Shown: positions 8,015 through 16,234 of the stretch, one piece after another | How positions within the stretch are numbered: position 1 is the first letter of the stretch | How the letters are laid out: every line of letters starts with the position of its first letter | Source of the DNA: Verrucomicrobiales bacterium | Lineage (GTDB): Bacteria; Verrucomicrobiota; Verrucomicrobiia; Verrucomicrobiales; DEV007 | Assembly (NCBI GenBank): GCA_021648365.1 | Contig: JAKISY010000007.1 | Coordinates: 1 to 64,000, forward strand | Reading direction: 5' to 3' | Length of the DNA: 64,000 nt | Made by a program: the position numbers and the translations under genes | The notes under the pieces: generated by a model | The model's database searches: none | The model's input: only the letters and a program-made list of their open reading frames with translations | Told to the model about the DNA's origin: nothing

Positions 8015-8266
8015 CTACGCTTCCACCGTATCGACATTCACCCGACGACCGTTGCGATCGAATCGCACCACTCCGTCCACCAGTGAGAAAATCGTGTAAT
8101 CTTTTCCAAGACCCACATTCAAACCCGGCTGCCATTTAGTGCCACATTGGCGAATGATGATGTTGCCAGCGATCACTTTCTCGCTGCCAAATTTTTTCAC
8201 CCCACGGCGCTTCGCTTGACTGTCGCGACCGTTTTTAATACTTCCCTGTCCTTTTTTATGAGCCAT
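8015..8266 (-). CDS. rpmA: 50S ribosomal protein L27
   Basis: 83 residues of the usual L27 type, opening MAHKKGQGSIKNGRDSQAKRRGVK and containing NIIIRQCGTKWQPGLNVGLGKDYTIF. L27 reaches towards the peptidyl transferase centre. It begins directly with the short A-H-K-K form, without the cleaved leader seen in Firmicutes. It follows rplU by 56 bases in the standard L21-L27 order, with a strong terminator after it. Confidence 0.97.
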   Translation of the reverse strand: MAHKKGQGSIKNGRDSQAKRRGVKKFGSEKVIAGNIIIRQCGTKWQPGLNVGLGKDYTIFSLVDGVVRFDRNGRRVNVDTVEA

Positions 8267-8322
8267 TGCTAAAAAATAAGTTAAATTTGAATTGAGAACA
8301 AAATCTGAAATACGCGGGCGTA

Positions 8323-8637
8323 TTAAGCAGAAATCTTCTTGATCTGCAAGCGCGTCAGGTGCCTGCGGTGCCCTTTAGTTTTATGAAAGCCTTTACGACG
8401 CTTGAACTTGAAGGCAATCACCTTCTTATCCCGGTGTTGATCCACCACCTCCGCTTCGACCGAGGCGCCCTCAATAAAAGGAGCTCCTACGGTTGTGCTT
8501 GTTCCATCATTCAACATCAGTACTTCCGCAAAGGAAGTGTTATCGCCGACTTCAGCTTCAATGCTTTCCACATCGATACTGTCGCCTTCGGATACCCGAT
8601 ACTGTTTTCCACCTGTTTTAAAAATTGCGTATGCCAT
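8323..8637 (-). CDS. rplU: 50S ribosomal protein L21
   Basis: 104 residues; opens AYAIFKTGGKQYRVSEGD and ends with KRRKGFHKTKGHRRHLTRLQIKKI, as in the L21 family, which binds 23S rRNA. First gene of the L21-L27 pair. The SDR gene upstream on the same strand ends about 76 bases before it, which is enough room for a separate promoter. Confidence 0.97.
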   Translation of the reverse strand: MAYAIFKTGGKQYRVSEGDSIDVESIEAEVGDNTSFAEVLMLNDGTSTTVGAPFIEGASVEAEVVDQHRDKKVIAFKFKRRKGFHKTKGHRRHLTRLQIKKISA

Positions 8638-8713
8638 CGCTTAGCCTCGGTTGAGAGGGGCGCAAAATTGGCACAGCTTCTCACATTCAGCAAGCGTTAT
8701 TTCACACTATAAT

Positions 8714-9385
8714 TCAACACCAAGATCTCAAGCGACTATCCAACTGAAAAACCTGCCCAGAAACACCCTCCATAGTGTCTAAAAATATAATAAAGCGCGC
8801 AGCGTCCTCAACTTGGTTGAACCGCCCTAGCGTATGCTTTTGCAGCGCCTGTTCGCGCGCAGATTCACTCAGAGAGTTGGTCATCCGAGTCTCCAGAAAT
8901 CCTGGCAACACACAATTCACCCTGACCCCTCTTGCGCCCGATTCTGCCGCCAAGCTCTGTGTCAAACCTATCAATGCCGCCTTGGCAGCTGCATAATTGA
9001 CCTGTCCCACAGGCGGACGCAGTGCCGAATACGACCCGATATTGACCACATGCCCACTGCGTTGACGGATCATTTTCCGCAAAGCGCTCTTGGCGCACAA
9101 AAAAGCACCTTTAGTATTCACTGCCAAAACTTCATCCCAATCGGCCTCATCGAGACGCTGCAATCGACCGTCTCTCGTCAAACCTGCGTTATTGATCAGT
9201 AAATCAATGCGCTCACATCCTTGCATGTATTGCTCCACCGCCTTGGCATCTGTCACATCCAATTCTGCGCGCGTAGGCGCCTTCACCTCATAACCCGCCG
9301 CCAACAGTTGATCACGCATCTCCACCGCAAGATCCCCGCCTCCCCCTGTAATTATAGCCACTTTAGTTTTCACGTAACTACACAT
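8714..9385 (-). CDS. Short-chain dehydrogenase/reductase, FabG-like
   Basis: 223 residues with a single Rossmann domain. The cofactor motif TGGGGDLA at about residue 14, LINNAG at 65, the catalytic Ser in GSYSALRPP, and the YAAAK pair at about 131-135 are in place. FabG enzymes reduce 3-oxoacyl-ACP in fatty acid synthesis and this one has the same length class, but the TGGGGDLA loop is unusual (FabG normally has TGxxxGIG), so a different substrate is possible. No other fatty acid genes are adjacent. The ATG at 9385 is used; a GTG four codons in is possible. Confidence 0.8.
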   Translation of the reverse strand: MCSYVKTKVAIITGGGGDLAVEMRDQLLAAGYEVKAPTRAELDVTDAKAVEQYMQGCERIDLLINNAGLTRDGRLQRLDEADWDEVLAVNTKGAFLCAKSALRKMIRQRSGHVVNIGSYSALRPPVGQVNYAAAKAALIGLTQSLAAESGARGVRVNCVLPGFLETRMTNSLSESAREQALQKHTLGRFNQVEDAARFIIFLDTMEGVSGQVFQLDSRLRSWC

Positions 9386-9457
9386 CTTTTGGAGTGCGCG
9401 CGGCTTGACGCCGCTTTCTCAGAAGCGAGCCTACACCTACCCTCATTCATCCACTTA

Positions 9458-10114
9458 CTATTTTTTCGCAAACGGATCTTTAGGCGCATCATCAAACTGT
9501 GGCTTAGATGATTCTTTGACTTTTTGCTCAAGCGATTTTTTTGCACCCGCATCCTGCGCCGCAGGGATACCTACTACCGCGTATTCTTCGTACTTAAACT
9601 TCGTTCCAGTCAGCTGACCCACATAGCGTATCACCTCCGTCATTGGCACATTGCCTAACTTGAGCGTGACCGTCTTGCTCTCCTTATCTTCATTGCTGCC
9701 TTTGTAGATAAAATTTGCCACCACCTTCCCGCCCGAGATTTCGCTGGATTTTGCCGTCAAATACTCCATCACCGTGGCTAAGCTTGCTTTATCAAATTCC
9801 ACATTTGGCACATTCAGTTTCGCCAGCTTGCCCTCTAAAGACACCGCGACTTTACCTTTTTTCATCTGAATCTCCGTTTGCCTCAGATACTTACGCGCAT
9901 AGACATAGCCCGGCTGATGCTTCAACACTTTGCGGAATCCTGCTGCCGCCTCTTCGTAGCGACCCGCGTCATACGCAGCTTTTGCTGTATTAAATACCTG
10001 TTGCAAATTTCCCGGAGCCGCCAGAGAAAGCGACATCATCATCGCCATCGTCACTGCTGCCACGCTCGCGACTGCGATCTCTTTCAATTCTGCCCATTTT
10101 ACTAATTTTCTCAT
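9458..10114 (-). CDS. Exported TPR protein with STN-like domain
   Basis: 218 residues. A signal sequence (hydrophobic about residues 13-33, ending SLAAPG) is followed by a TPR-like pair of helices (AKAAYDAGRYEEAAAGFRKVLKHQPGY) and then by a segment at about 95-190 resembling the short STN domain of secretins and TonB receptors (LNVPNVEFDKASLATVMEYL ... VTLKLGNVPMTEVIRYVGQLTG). The end is lysine-rich and probably disordered. The combination is frequent in verrucomicrobial exported proteins connected with secretin or type II/IV pilus systems, but no such genes are near, so the role is open. Confidence 0.65.
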   Translation of the reverse strand: MRKLVKWAELKEIAVASVAAVTMAMMMSLSLAAPGNLQQVFNTAKAAYDAGRYEEAAAGFRKVLKHQPGYVYARKYLRQTEIQMKKGKVAVSLEGKLAKLNVPNVEFDKASLATVMEYLTAKSSEISGGKVVANFIYKGSNEDKESKTVTLKLGNVPMTEVIRYVGQLTGTKFKYEEYAVVGIPAAQDAGAKKSLEQKVKESSKPQFDDAPKDPFAKK

Positions 10115-10293
10115 AATGTTCCCCTTTCAGTTTTCACTTCGCCCACCGCCACGATCTCTGCCAAGCTTATTCCGCTTGCCCGTGAGGTGCCTGATATCCA
10201 GCGTATCAAAAATGCAGCTGTCTGTAAAATCTTTCTTGCGTCACACTTTTCCTCGGCAGCTATGTAAAACAAGGCTACCCTCGTTTTTCCATC

Positions 10294-11655
10294 ATGTTAC
10301 CTGAAATCATCACGCCTATTCCTGGACCCCAGTCTCTCGCGCTGGCGGCGCGCCTTGCCAAACACGAATGCCAAAGCGTGACCTTCATGAGTCCGGACTT
10401 TCCTATTTTTTGGGAAAAAGCTCAAGGTTGTAATATTTGGGATGTCGATGGCAACCGCTTTTTGGATTTCACCTCTGCTTTTGGCGTCACCGGACTAGGA
10501 CATTCTCCGCCGAATGTGCTAGCCGCTCTCAAAAACCAAGCCGACTCTCTTATTCATGGCATGGGCGATGTGCATCCTACCGAGCTCAAAGTCGCGCTCT
10601 GCGAAAAAATCAGCGAGATCACATTCGAACGCTGGCAAGCAGGCTCTGCCAAAACTTTGCTTGGCAATACCGGCTTCGAAGCGGTTGAGGCTGCACTGAA
10701 AACCAGTCTACTCGCCACTGGCAAAGCCGGCATCATCACCTTTGACCATGCCTATCACGGACTAGGTTACGGCACCCTCGCCGCTGGAGCTATGGAACGT
10801 TTCCGCCTGCCTTTTGCCGATCAACTCGCAGACTTTGGCCACAGCCTGCCCTTTCCTGATTGCCACTGTGATGCCGGTGACCCGCAGCAAGCCTGCTCAG
10901 ACACCTGCCAGCAGCAGCTCAGCTCCTTGGACGCTCAGTTACGCGCTACCATCGCGGAGTCTCCTATCGGCGCCATCTTGATCGAACCCATCCAAGGGCG
11001 CGGTGGCAAAGTAGTGCCACCCAAAGCTTTTCTCCCCATGTTAAGGCGTATTTGCGACGAGACCGGCACCCTGCTGATCTTCGATGAAATCCTCACCGGC
11101 CTCAATCGCTGCGGCACTTTATTCGCCTGCGATGCCTCCGCCACCATTCCCGACCTGATCTGCCTCGGCAAAAGCCTAGCATCCGGGCTACCCCTCTCCG
11201 CCTGTGTTGGCAGTGCCGAACTGATGGATCGCGCCTGGCCGGCTTCTGAAGGAGAAGCGATCCACACCACCACCCACTTAGGCAATCCTCCAGCTTGCGC
11301 CATGGCTCTTGCCGCGCTTGATCTACACAGCGATCCTAAACTAGCCGAGCAAGTCCGCCAACGCAGCGATCTACTACGCCAAATCATCACCGCTATTGAC
11401 CACCCTCGTCTCGGCCGTATTCGCGGACGCGGACTGCTGCTCGGAGTGGAAATCCTTACCAACAACGGACAACCCGATCGAGACGCCACTTCTGGATTCG
11501 TAGTGCACTCACTCAAAAAAGGATTGATCACCCTCGCCGATTCCCCAGCAGGCAATGTGCTCTCCCTGGTACCACCTTTTGACATCAGCGAAGAAGAAAT
11601 GCGCTACTTCGCCGACACCCTTCAGGAGTATTTGACGTCCTTACCCGGCTCCTGA
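10294..11655 (+). CDS. Class III PLP-dependent aminotransferase
   Basis: 453 residues of the ornithine/GABA aminotransferase type. Visible motifs: GCNIWDVDGNRFLDFTSAFGVTGLGH for the N-terminal lobe, AYHGLGYGTL, the PLP region ILIEPIQGRGG and LLIFDEILTGLNR, and the Schiff-base lysine in CLGKSLASGLPLSA. A cysteine-rich insertion near residue 190 (CHCDAGDPQQACSDTCQQQ) is unusual for the family. It transfers an amino group from an omega-amino acid to a keto acid; the precise substrate cannot be told. It is a single-gene unit with its own start 13 bases inside an otherwise empty spacer. Confidence 0.82.
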   Translation: MLPEIITPIPGPQSLALAARLAKHECQSVTFMSPDFPIFWEKAQGCNIWDVDGNRFLDFTSAFGVTGLGHSPPNVLAALKNQADSLIHGMGDVHPTELKVALCEKISEITFERWQAGSAKTLLGNTGFEAVEAALKTSLLATGKAGIITFDHAYHGLGYGTLAAGAMERFRLPFADQLADFGHSLPFPDCHCDAGDPQQACSDTCQQQLSSLDAQLRATIAESPIGAILIEPIQGRGGKVVPPKAFLPMLRRICDETGTLLIFDEILTGLNRCGTLFACDASATIPDLICLGKSLASGLPLSACVGSAELMDRAWPASEGEAIHTTTHLGNPPACAMALAALDLHSDPKLAEQVRQRSDLLRQIITAIDHPRLGRIRGRGLLLGVEILTNNGQPDRDATSGFVVHSLKKGLITLADSPAGNVLSLVPPFDISEEEMRYFADTLQEYLTSLPGS

Positions 11656-11666
11656 ATCCCATTGAT

Positions 11667-12485
11667 TCACTTTGGAGAAACCTTCCAATTTTCACTGCTT
11701 AGTTTTGGATTTTCTGCTTTTCGCTGCCCACTATTTTTGGATTTAAAAGTCCATAACAAAGCCGGCCCACCGCCCTCCGTCCGAACTACGCCATCACTGC
11801 TCATTTCCCATTTGATATCCCATTTTTTATTTTTCCACTCCTTGGTACCCGTGCCATCAGCATTGAAGGTGAAGCTGTCGTAGGGACTACCCCAGGATCT
11901 GCCAACAAAATAAGCTTTCAACTTCGCCTGTTTTGAACCCATCAAGTTCTTACTTTCTTGGGCTTTCGATTTTGGATCCACGCCCTTATCTGTTAGGGCG
12001 ATCAGCTCCTCTATTTTGACTCGTTCCGCATGCACCGCCGTGGCCTCTTCCAGTTGGTTAGATTTCGTTAGATTTACTTCTAACTCTTTTAGTAATTTTC
12101 TCTGTTTAGATGCTAATGAAAAAGTTTTCAATCTGCGTGTCTCTTCTAACTTTTTCTTTTCCCTTACATAGATACGCTGCAAACGATTAAACCGGCCGTA
12201 CCCCTCGACCTGTTTAGTAACTCCCTTGTCTAATTGCTCGATTTCGGTTCGGATAGCCATGATGTTCTCTAGCTTCCCAGCTTGTCGCTCACTCTTCTGC
12301 AAACTTTGCAGCCCTTTAATATATTTTGCCTTAAGTCCTTCAAGAGGCTCATCCAATTCTCCTTTCGCGTCTTCAAATTTTGCCACAATATCTTCATATG
12401 AGGCATTCTCGGCATTCAAATTCGACTGAAAAATTAAGTTCAACCCCACAATCCCCACTAAAATTAAAAATAAATGTGCTCTCAT
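11667..12485 (-). CDS. Secreted coiled-coil protein with lipocalin-like tail
   Basis: 272 residues, not recognised as a named family. A signal peptide covers about residues 1-26 (LFLILVGIVGLNLIFQSNLNAEN). Residues 30-170 are highly charged helices likely to form a coiled coil. The last 80 residues (GRSWGSPYDSFTFNADGTGTKEWKN ... WEMSSDGVVRTEGG) look like a small beta-barrel domain with a glycine-rich turn. The build is common in planctomycete and verrucomicrobial exported proteins of unknown role. Confidence 0.65.
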   Translation of the reverse strand: MRAHLFLILVGIVGLNLIFQSNLNAENASYEDIVAKFEDAKGELDEPLEGLKAKYIKGLQSLQKSERQAGKLENIMAIRTEIEQLDKGVTKQVEGYGRFNRLQRIYVREKKKLEETRRLKTFSLASKQRKLLKELEVNLTKSNQLEEATAVHAERVKIEELIALTDKGVDPKSKAQESKNLMGSKQAKLKAYFVGRSWGSPYDSFTFNADGTGTKEWKNKKWDIKWEMSSDGVVRTEGGGPALLWTFKSKNSGQRKAENPKLSSENWKVSPK

Positions 12486-12732
12486 TTTTATTCCTTCATT
12501 ATATTATTCTCTGAAATTGTGATGAATTTATATCGAACCCTTTTATAGAGGCAAATCGAAGACATTTCTTACTAAGGATTTCAAAATAGGTAAGAGTATT
12601 CTTATCTGTTTTTTTATCAAGAAAATCAATAACTTTTCAAGCTTTGATCACTGCTCAAAACTTTGATATTCTGCACCTGCATTTTCATCCACACCTATAT
12701 TAGTTGCGACGTAGTCAATTACTTTTTTAGCC

Positions 12733-13515
12733 TCACTTTCCCATACCTCTTTTTACAAAAGGGGTAAAACCTTCAGCCATTGTTATACCCAAGTGAGTTA
12801 TTGCCATTTCCTGCCATTCAGATTGCGGCAGAATCAAAACTTCGTCCCTCAATCGCTTCAATTCATTGTAAATAGACATCACAAGTTTCAACCTATCTCC
12901 ATGGGCATCTGAGGGAAAAATCTGCTGCGAGAGTATCACTTCCTTCAAAGTATTTAGCCTAATAACGCTTTTAATCTCCTCTGTTACGACATCCTTCCCC
13001 TTCGATCTTTTTAACAAATTATTCCAGATCTTCAATTGCCCAATTTCAAAAGGATCAATTTTACGTATAACTTCCCTAAAATTTTCATCTTCTTTGAATG
13101 ACTCCAAATTCTTAATTTTGAACAATATCACTGAAGCAATTGGCATACGTAGCAGGTCAACCTCATCCCACTGCCTTGGAAGCGGATTACCCTTGCCCCA
13201 ATAACTACTATCACCGTTGATTGACAAAATTAACCGGTGCCATGGCTTCACTATGGGAGCAGGCTGCATTTCATTCCTCTGGTTCCAATTTTTCTCTATC
13301 TCTTCGCAATAAGTTTCAAAAGTTTGTATGAAAGTTTTTTTAGAAGTTTCCGTCATATGACTTCTGTTTTCCTGGAATTGCTGATCTACAAATTTCCGTT
13401 GTATTCTATTTAAATTCTCCACCCATGCTGGTGCGGCACTTCCTTCCATTGAAAACAAGCTGATAGAGCATAATAATACTGTAAGAAAAATCTCCGCTTT
13501 TATGATTTTATACAT
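12733..13515 (-). CDS. Secreted protein of unknown function
   Basis: 260 residues. A signal peptide is evident (hydrophobic from about residue 8, ending EGSAAPAW). The rest is mostly helical and hydrophilic without a motif I recognise. The start codon lies 3 bases after the stop of the broken small gene at 13519-13754, which suggests that both were once translated as an operon. Confidence 0.6.
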   Translation of the reverse strand: MYKIIKAEIFLTVLLCSISLFSMEGSAAPAWVENLNRIQRKFVDQQFQENRSHMTETSKKTFIQTFETYCEEIEKNWNQRNEMQPAPIVKPWHRLILSINGDSSYWGKGNPLPRQWDEVDLLRMPIASVILFKIKNLESFKEDENFREVIRKIDPFEIGQLKIWNNLLKRSKGKDVVTEEIKSVIRLNTLKEVILSQQIFPSDAHGDRLKLVMSIYNELKRLRDEVLILPQSEWQEMAITHLGITMAEGFTPFVKRGMGK

Positions 13516-13518
13516 AAT

Positions 13519-13754
13519 TTAATTGATTGTGTGAGCCATCAATTGGCTCATGAGCTCAGTCGCTCGCAATTTCTGCTCTTGTGATGATAGAGGCGAAGGG
13601 TCAACCACTCCTATCATTTCCCCTCGAATCATCGAGAAACCCAGCTTCTCCAACATCTCTCTCATCTCTAGCGCCTTTGAGACCTCAGAGCGTAATTGTC
13701 CATGAAAGAAAATAACAATACTACAGCCAGATATTTTGTTAGAATAATTTTCAT
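13519..13754 (-). pseudogene. Small exported protein gene broken by a frameshift
   Basis: An ATG at 13752-13754 starts a good signal sequence (MKIILTKYLAVVLLFSFMDN), but this frame stops after 28 codons. Another frame continues without a stop for about 50 codons (GQLRSEVSKALEMREMLEKL to SQLMAHTIN) and ends at 13519, 3 bases before the start of the next gene. One indel near 13690-13705 would join both parts into a protein of some 75 residues. A sequencing error is an equally good explanation. Confidence 0.45.
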
Positions 13755-13856
13755 ACGCCTTTGCACATTACCAAACAAAGCAACATTTATGATGCTTGCC
13801 GCCAAAAGCTGCCCATGCTTCCAAATCCATTTAATGACCTGGTCGCAAGCTCGTGT

Positions 13857-14240
13857 TCAATGCCTAGGCTTCCAGTCTAGCGCGCCTTTTTTCAAAGCAT
13901 ACAGATAAGCCACGAACAAGATTCCTGCAAAACTCGCCATGCTCCAGCAAAACATCTTGCTGGTTTCACTCTCCAACAAATCGCGGAACACCACTGCCCA
14001 TGGATAGAAAAATACCACCTCGATGTCGAACAAGACAAATAACATCGCCACCAAATAGAACTTCACACTGAAGCGAGACTGCCCATTCCCTACCGGCAAC
14101 ATGCCACATTCGTAAGCACTGTCCTTGATCTTATTGCTGCGTGCTCGCTGACCCAACAACACCGAAATCAACAGGGTCACCCCCGCAAACCCTGCGGCTA
14201 ATAGAAATTGCAATAAAACTGCGTCGTAATTGTCTGTCAT
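13857..14240 (-). CDS. nuoA: NADH-quinone oxidoreductase subunit A
   Basis: 127 residues with three membrane helices. Family motifs are SAYECGMLPVGNGQSRFSVKFYLVAMLFVLFDIEVVFFYPWAV in the middle, with the conserved Glu and Asp of the subunit A loop. NuoA is a small membrane subunit of complex I at the junction with the peripheral arm. Usually it is the first gene of a nuo operon; here neither side carries another nuo gene, and the downstream neighbour is a broken small gene. It may be a second copy or the nuo genes may be dispersed. Confidence 0.9.
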   Translation of the reverse strand: MTDNYDAVLLQFLLAAGFAGVTLLISVLLGQRARSNKIKDSAYECGMLPVGNGQSRFSVKFYLVAMLFVLFDIEVVFFYPWAVVFRDLLESETSKMFCWSMASFAGILFVAYLYALKKGALDWKPRH

Positions 14241-14291
14241 CGGATCACTTGTATGGACTGCTTCGTATGAATCAGCATTTTATCTCAAAAA

Positions 14292-14334
14292 AAGAAAATC
14301 GGCGTGTCAACTCTTGCGAGTCCACACACCGATT
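14292..14334 (-). terminator. Rho-independent terminator
   Basis: AATCGGCGTGT at 14297-14307 pairs with ACACACCGATT at 14324-14334 (one G-T type mismatch), followed on the minus strand by a T-rich run (plus-strand A run 14287-14296). It ends the 14423-14776 gene and insulates nuoA. Confidence 0.8.
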
Positions 14335-14422
14335 AGTTTAATTCGATTCCTATATTCGTCCAGATGAATTTTTTAAAGAAAACTCACCTCGACGATCTAG
14401 GCAAAATAGGTCGCGTAACAGC

Positions 14423-14776
14423 TTATTTACTAGTCTCCGGGGTGACCGCGGGACTTGTAGCTGCGGGCGTTGCCACAGCTGCTGGGCTTGGAGCGGCTTC
14501 AGTGATCGCATCCTTGATGTTATCAAGTGCGGTATACTGCTTGCCCTCTTTATTGACCAAACCTCTAGTTACCAAATTCTGAAGTTTTTCGTATGCACGC
14601 AAGCGCAACATCTCTTCTCCGCCGCTGACGGCGTTTCTTGCTTTGAGATTTTCATAGACCACTATAAAGAGGTCTTTAAAACCGAAAGTTGCTTTGTCGG
14701 AGAGCACTGCAACAAGTTCATTGGTTACGTGATCAGGCACACGTCGTGAAAATCTAGTTCTTCTTGGATTAGCCAT
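14423..14776 (-). CDS. Small basic protein, possible winged helix
   Basis: 117 residues, not assigned to a named family. The first 15 residues are very basic (MANPRRTRFSRRVPDHV). The segment YEKLQNLVTRGLVNKEGKQYT at about 62-82 has the spacing of a winged-helix recognition helix and wing, hinting at nucleic acid binding. The tail is rich in Ala, Pro and Thr and probably unstructured. A clear terminator follows, so it is a single transcription unit. Confidence 0.6.
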   Translation of the reverse strand: MANPRRTRFSRRVPDHVTNELVAVLSDKATFGFKDLFIVVYENLKARNAVSGGEEMLRLRAYEKLQNLVTRGLVNKEGKQYTALDNIKDAITEAAPSPAAVATPAATSPAVTPETSK

Positions 14777-14876
14777 ATACTTTCACTTTACCACATTCCC
14801 TGCAACTAAGCCACCCTTTTCCCATCACCCCATAAAAAATTATATCAAATTTTATAAAATTTATGAAAATTATCAT

Positions 14877-15512
14877 TTACTCCCCAATACTGCCAATTAT
14901 TTTGAAACCTTTATCGCTGACTTGGAATATTTCTAGGCTGACAGGTTGTTTCGTTTCGAGGTAGCGCTCCGCCATCACACTGGCATAATCCGCCAGTTTT
15001 CCCCCTGAATCTGGGAACACATACATTTCTTGGCGATCCAAAATAATCACTCGAATCACTTCACCCAGATTTTTTTTAAATTTTGGCAAAAACTTCTTCG
15101 ACAGCAAGATACTCGACAGAAAAGGGTCTTTGCTGCGAATCACCGCATAGAGCACCACGTCTCGCGAATCTCGAATGAACTCAATCTTTGCCTCATCCAA
15201 CACGGCATCAGCCACTTTTTCAGCCAGTTGGCGAAATTCCCCTTTTTTGTAAGCTCGTTTTTCCCAATCCTGCGCTTTGAACAGTCGCACTCCATATTCC
15301 CATTCGTAAACAGGCACCATCAGCGCCTTTTGCGATCCTTCCAGCCGAGTGAACACCTCTGGATCGATCGCTTGGGTTTCAAATAGGATGCCCGTGCGCA
15401 TTTTTTTCGCCTCCGACTCATTGGACGCCGCTTTTTTCTCTTCTGCAAAAAGTTGCGGATCGCCACAGCAACTCAAAACCACCCAAGCACAGCACAGCAA
15501 ATATTTTTTCAT
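14877..15512 (-). CDS. Putative exported protein or lipoprotein of unknown function
   Basis: 211 residues. The N-terminus (KKYLLCCAWVVLSCCGDPQLFAEEK) is a signal sequence with several cysteines; L-S-C-C may act as a lipobox. The body is charged with alternating helices and strands (DAVLDEAKIEFIRDSRDVVLYAVIRSKDP). No catalytic motif was recognised. Divergent from ruvA. Confidence 0.55.
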   Translation of the reverse strand: MKKYLLCCAWVVLSCCGDPQLFAEEKKAASNESEAKKMRTGILFETQAIDPEVFTRLEGSQKALMVPVYEWEYGVRLFKAQDWEKRAYKKGEFRQLAEKVADAVLDEAKIEFIRDSRDVVLYAVIRSKDPFLSSILLSKKFLPKFKKNLGEVIRVIILDRQEMYVFPDSGGKLADYASVMAERYLETKQPVSLEIFQVSDKGFKIIGSIGE

Positions 15513-15605
15513 AACTCGTATATATTCTCAACCAATAAAATAAGGTTTGATCCTCATGCACGTCGAGTAAACCCTATATTCTAGCCTGCAAGCAACTCGA
15601 ATACC

Positions 15606-16217
15606 ATGATTACCTTTTTACACGGCATCTTAGCCGACGTTTTACCCAACCGCATCACCCTAGACGTTCAGGGCATAGGTTACCAAATCAACATGCCGCT
15701 AGGCGGACCCGATGCGCTAGGTCAAAGTGGCGATACGGTGCGCGTGCTCACTCATCTCTATGTGAGAGAGCAGGAGCTCACTCTCTATGGCTTCAAAACC
15801 GGCGAAGAACGTGATCTGTTTCTTTTGCTCATCAACCGCGTATCGGGGGTAGGCCCCAAAGTGGCGATGTCTATCTTAGGCAGCATGGGACCCACTGATT
15901 TCAAAAACGCCGTGGTCGCGGAGGATCTCGATACCCTCTCGCGCATCAAGGGACTAGGTAAAAAAACCGTCGAGCGCATCGTGCTCGAGTTGAAAGACAA
16001 AGTCGGAGTGACCAGCGCGTGGGAAGAAGCCGCCAATGCCGCCGGCTCCAGTCCTTCCGAAAATTCCCTCAAAAACGATGCCGTGCTCGCCCTCATCTCC
16101 TTGGGCTTCAAACAAAACGCTGCGCACACCGCAGTGGGCAAAGCTTGCAAAACTAGCAGTGAGCCGTTCAGCAGTGCTGACGACATTCTCCGCGCCGCGC
16201 TGCGTTTGTTACAGTAA
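15606..16217 (+). CDS. ruvA: Holliday junction helicase subunit RuvA
   Basis: 203 residues. OB-fold opening (MITFLHGILADVLPNRITLDVQGIGYQINMP), the acidic pin area and HLYVREQELTLYGFKTGEER, two helix-hairpin-helix motifs (INRVSGVGPKVAMSILG and LSRIKGLGKKTVERIVLELKDK), then a flexible linker and the RuvB-contacting third domain (DAVLALISLGFKQNAA). RuvA tetramers hold the four-way junction for RuvB-driven branch migration. Neither ruvB nor ruvC is adjacent; the next gene follows after 17 bases and is unrelated. Confidence 0.95.
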   Translation: MITFLHGILADVLPNRITLDVQGIGYQINMPLGGPDALGQSGDTVRVLTHLYVREQELTLYGFKTGEERDLFLLLINRVSGVGPKVAMSILGSMGPTDFKNAVVAEDLDTLSRIKGLGKKTVERIVLELKDKVGVTSAWEEAANAAGSSPSENSLKNDAVLALISLGFKQNAAHTAVGKACKTSSEPFSSADDILRAALRLLQ

Positions 16218-16234
16218 AGTCTTTCCACCTTCCT

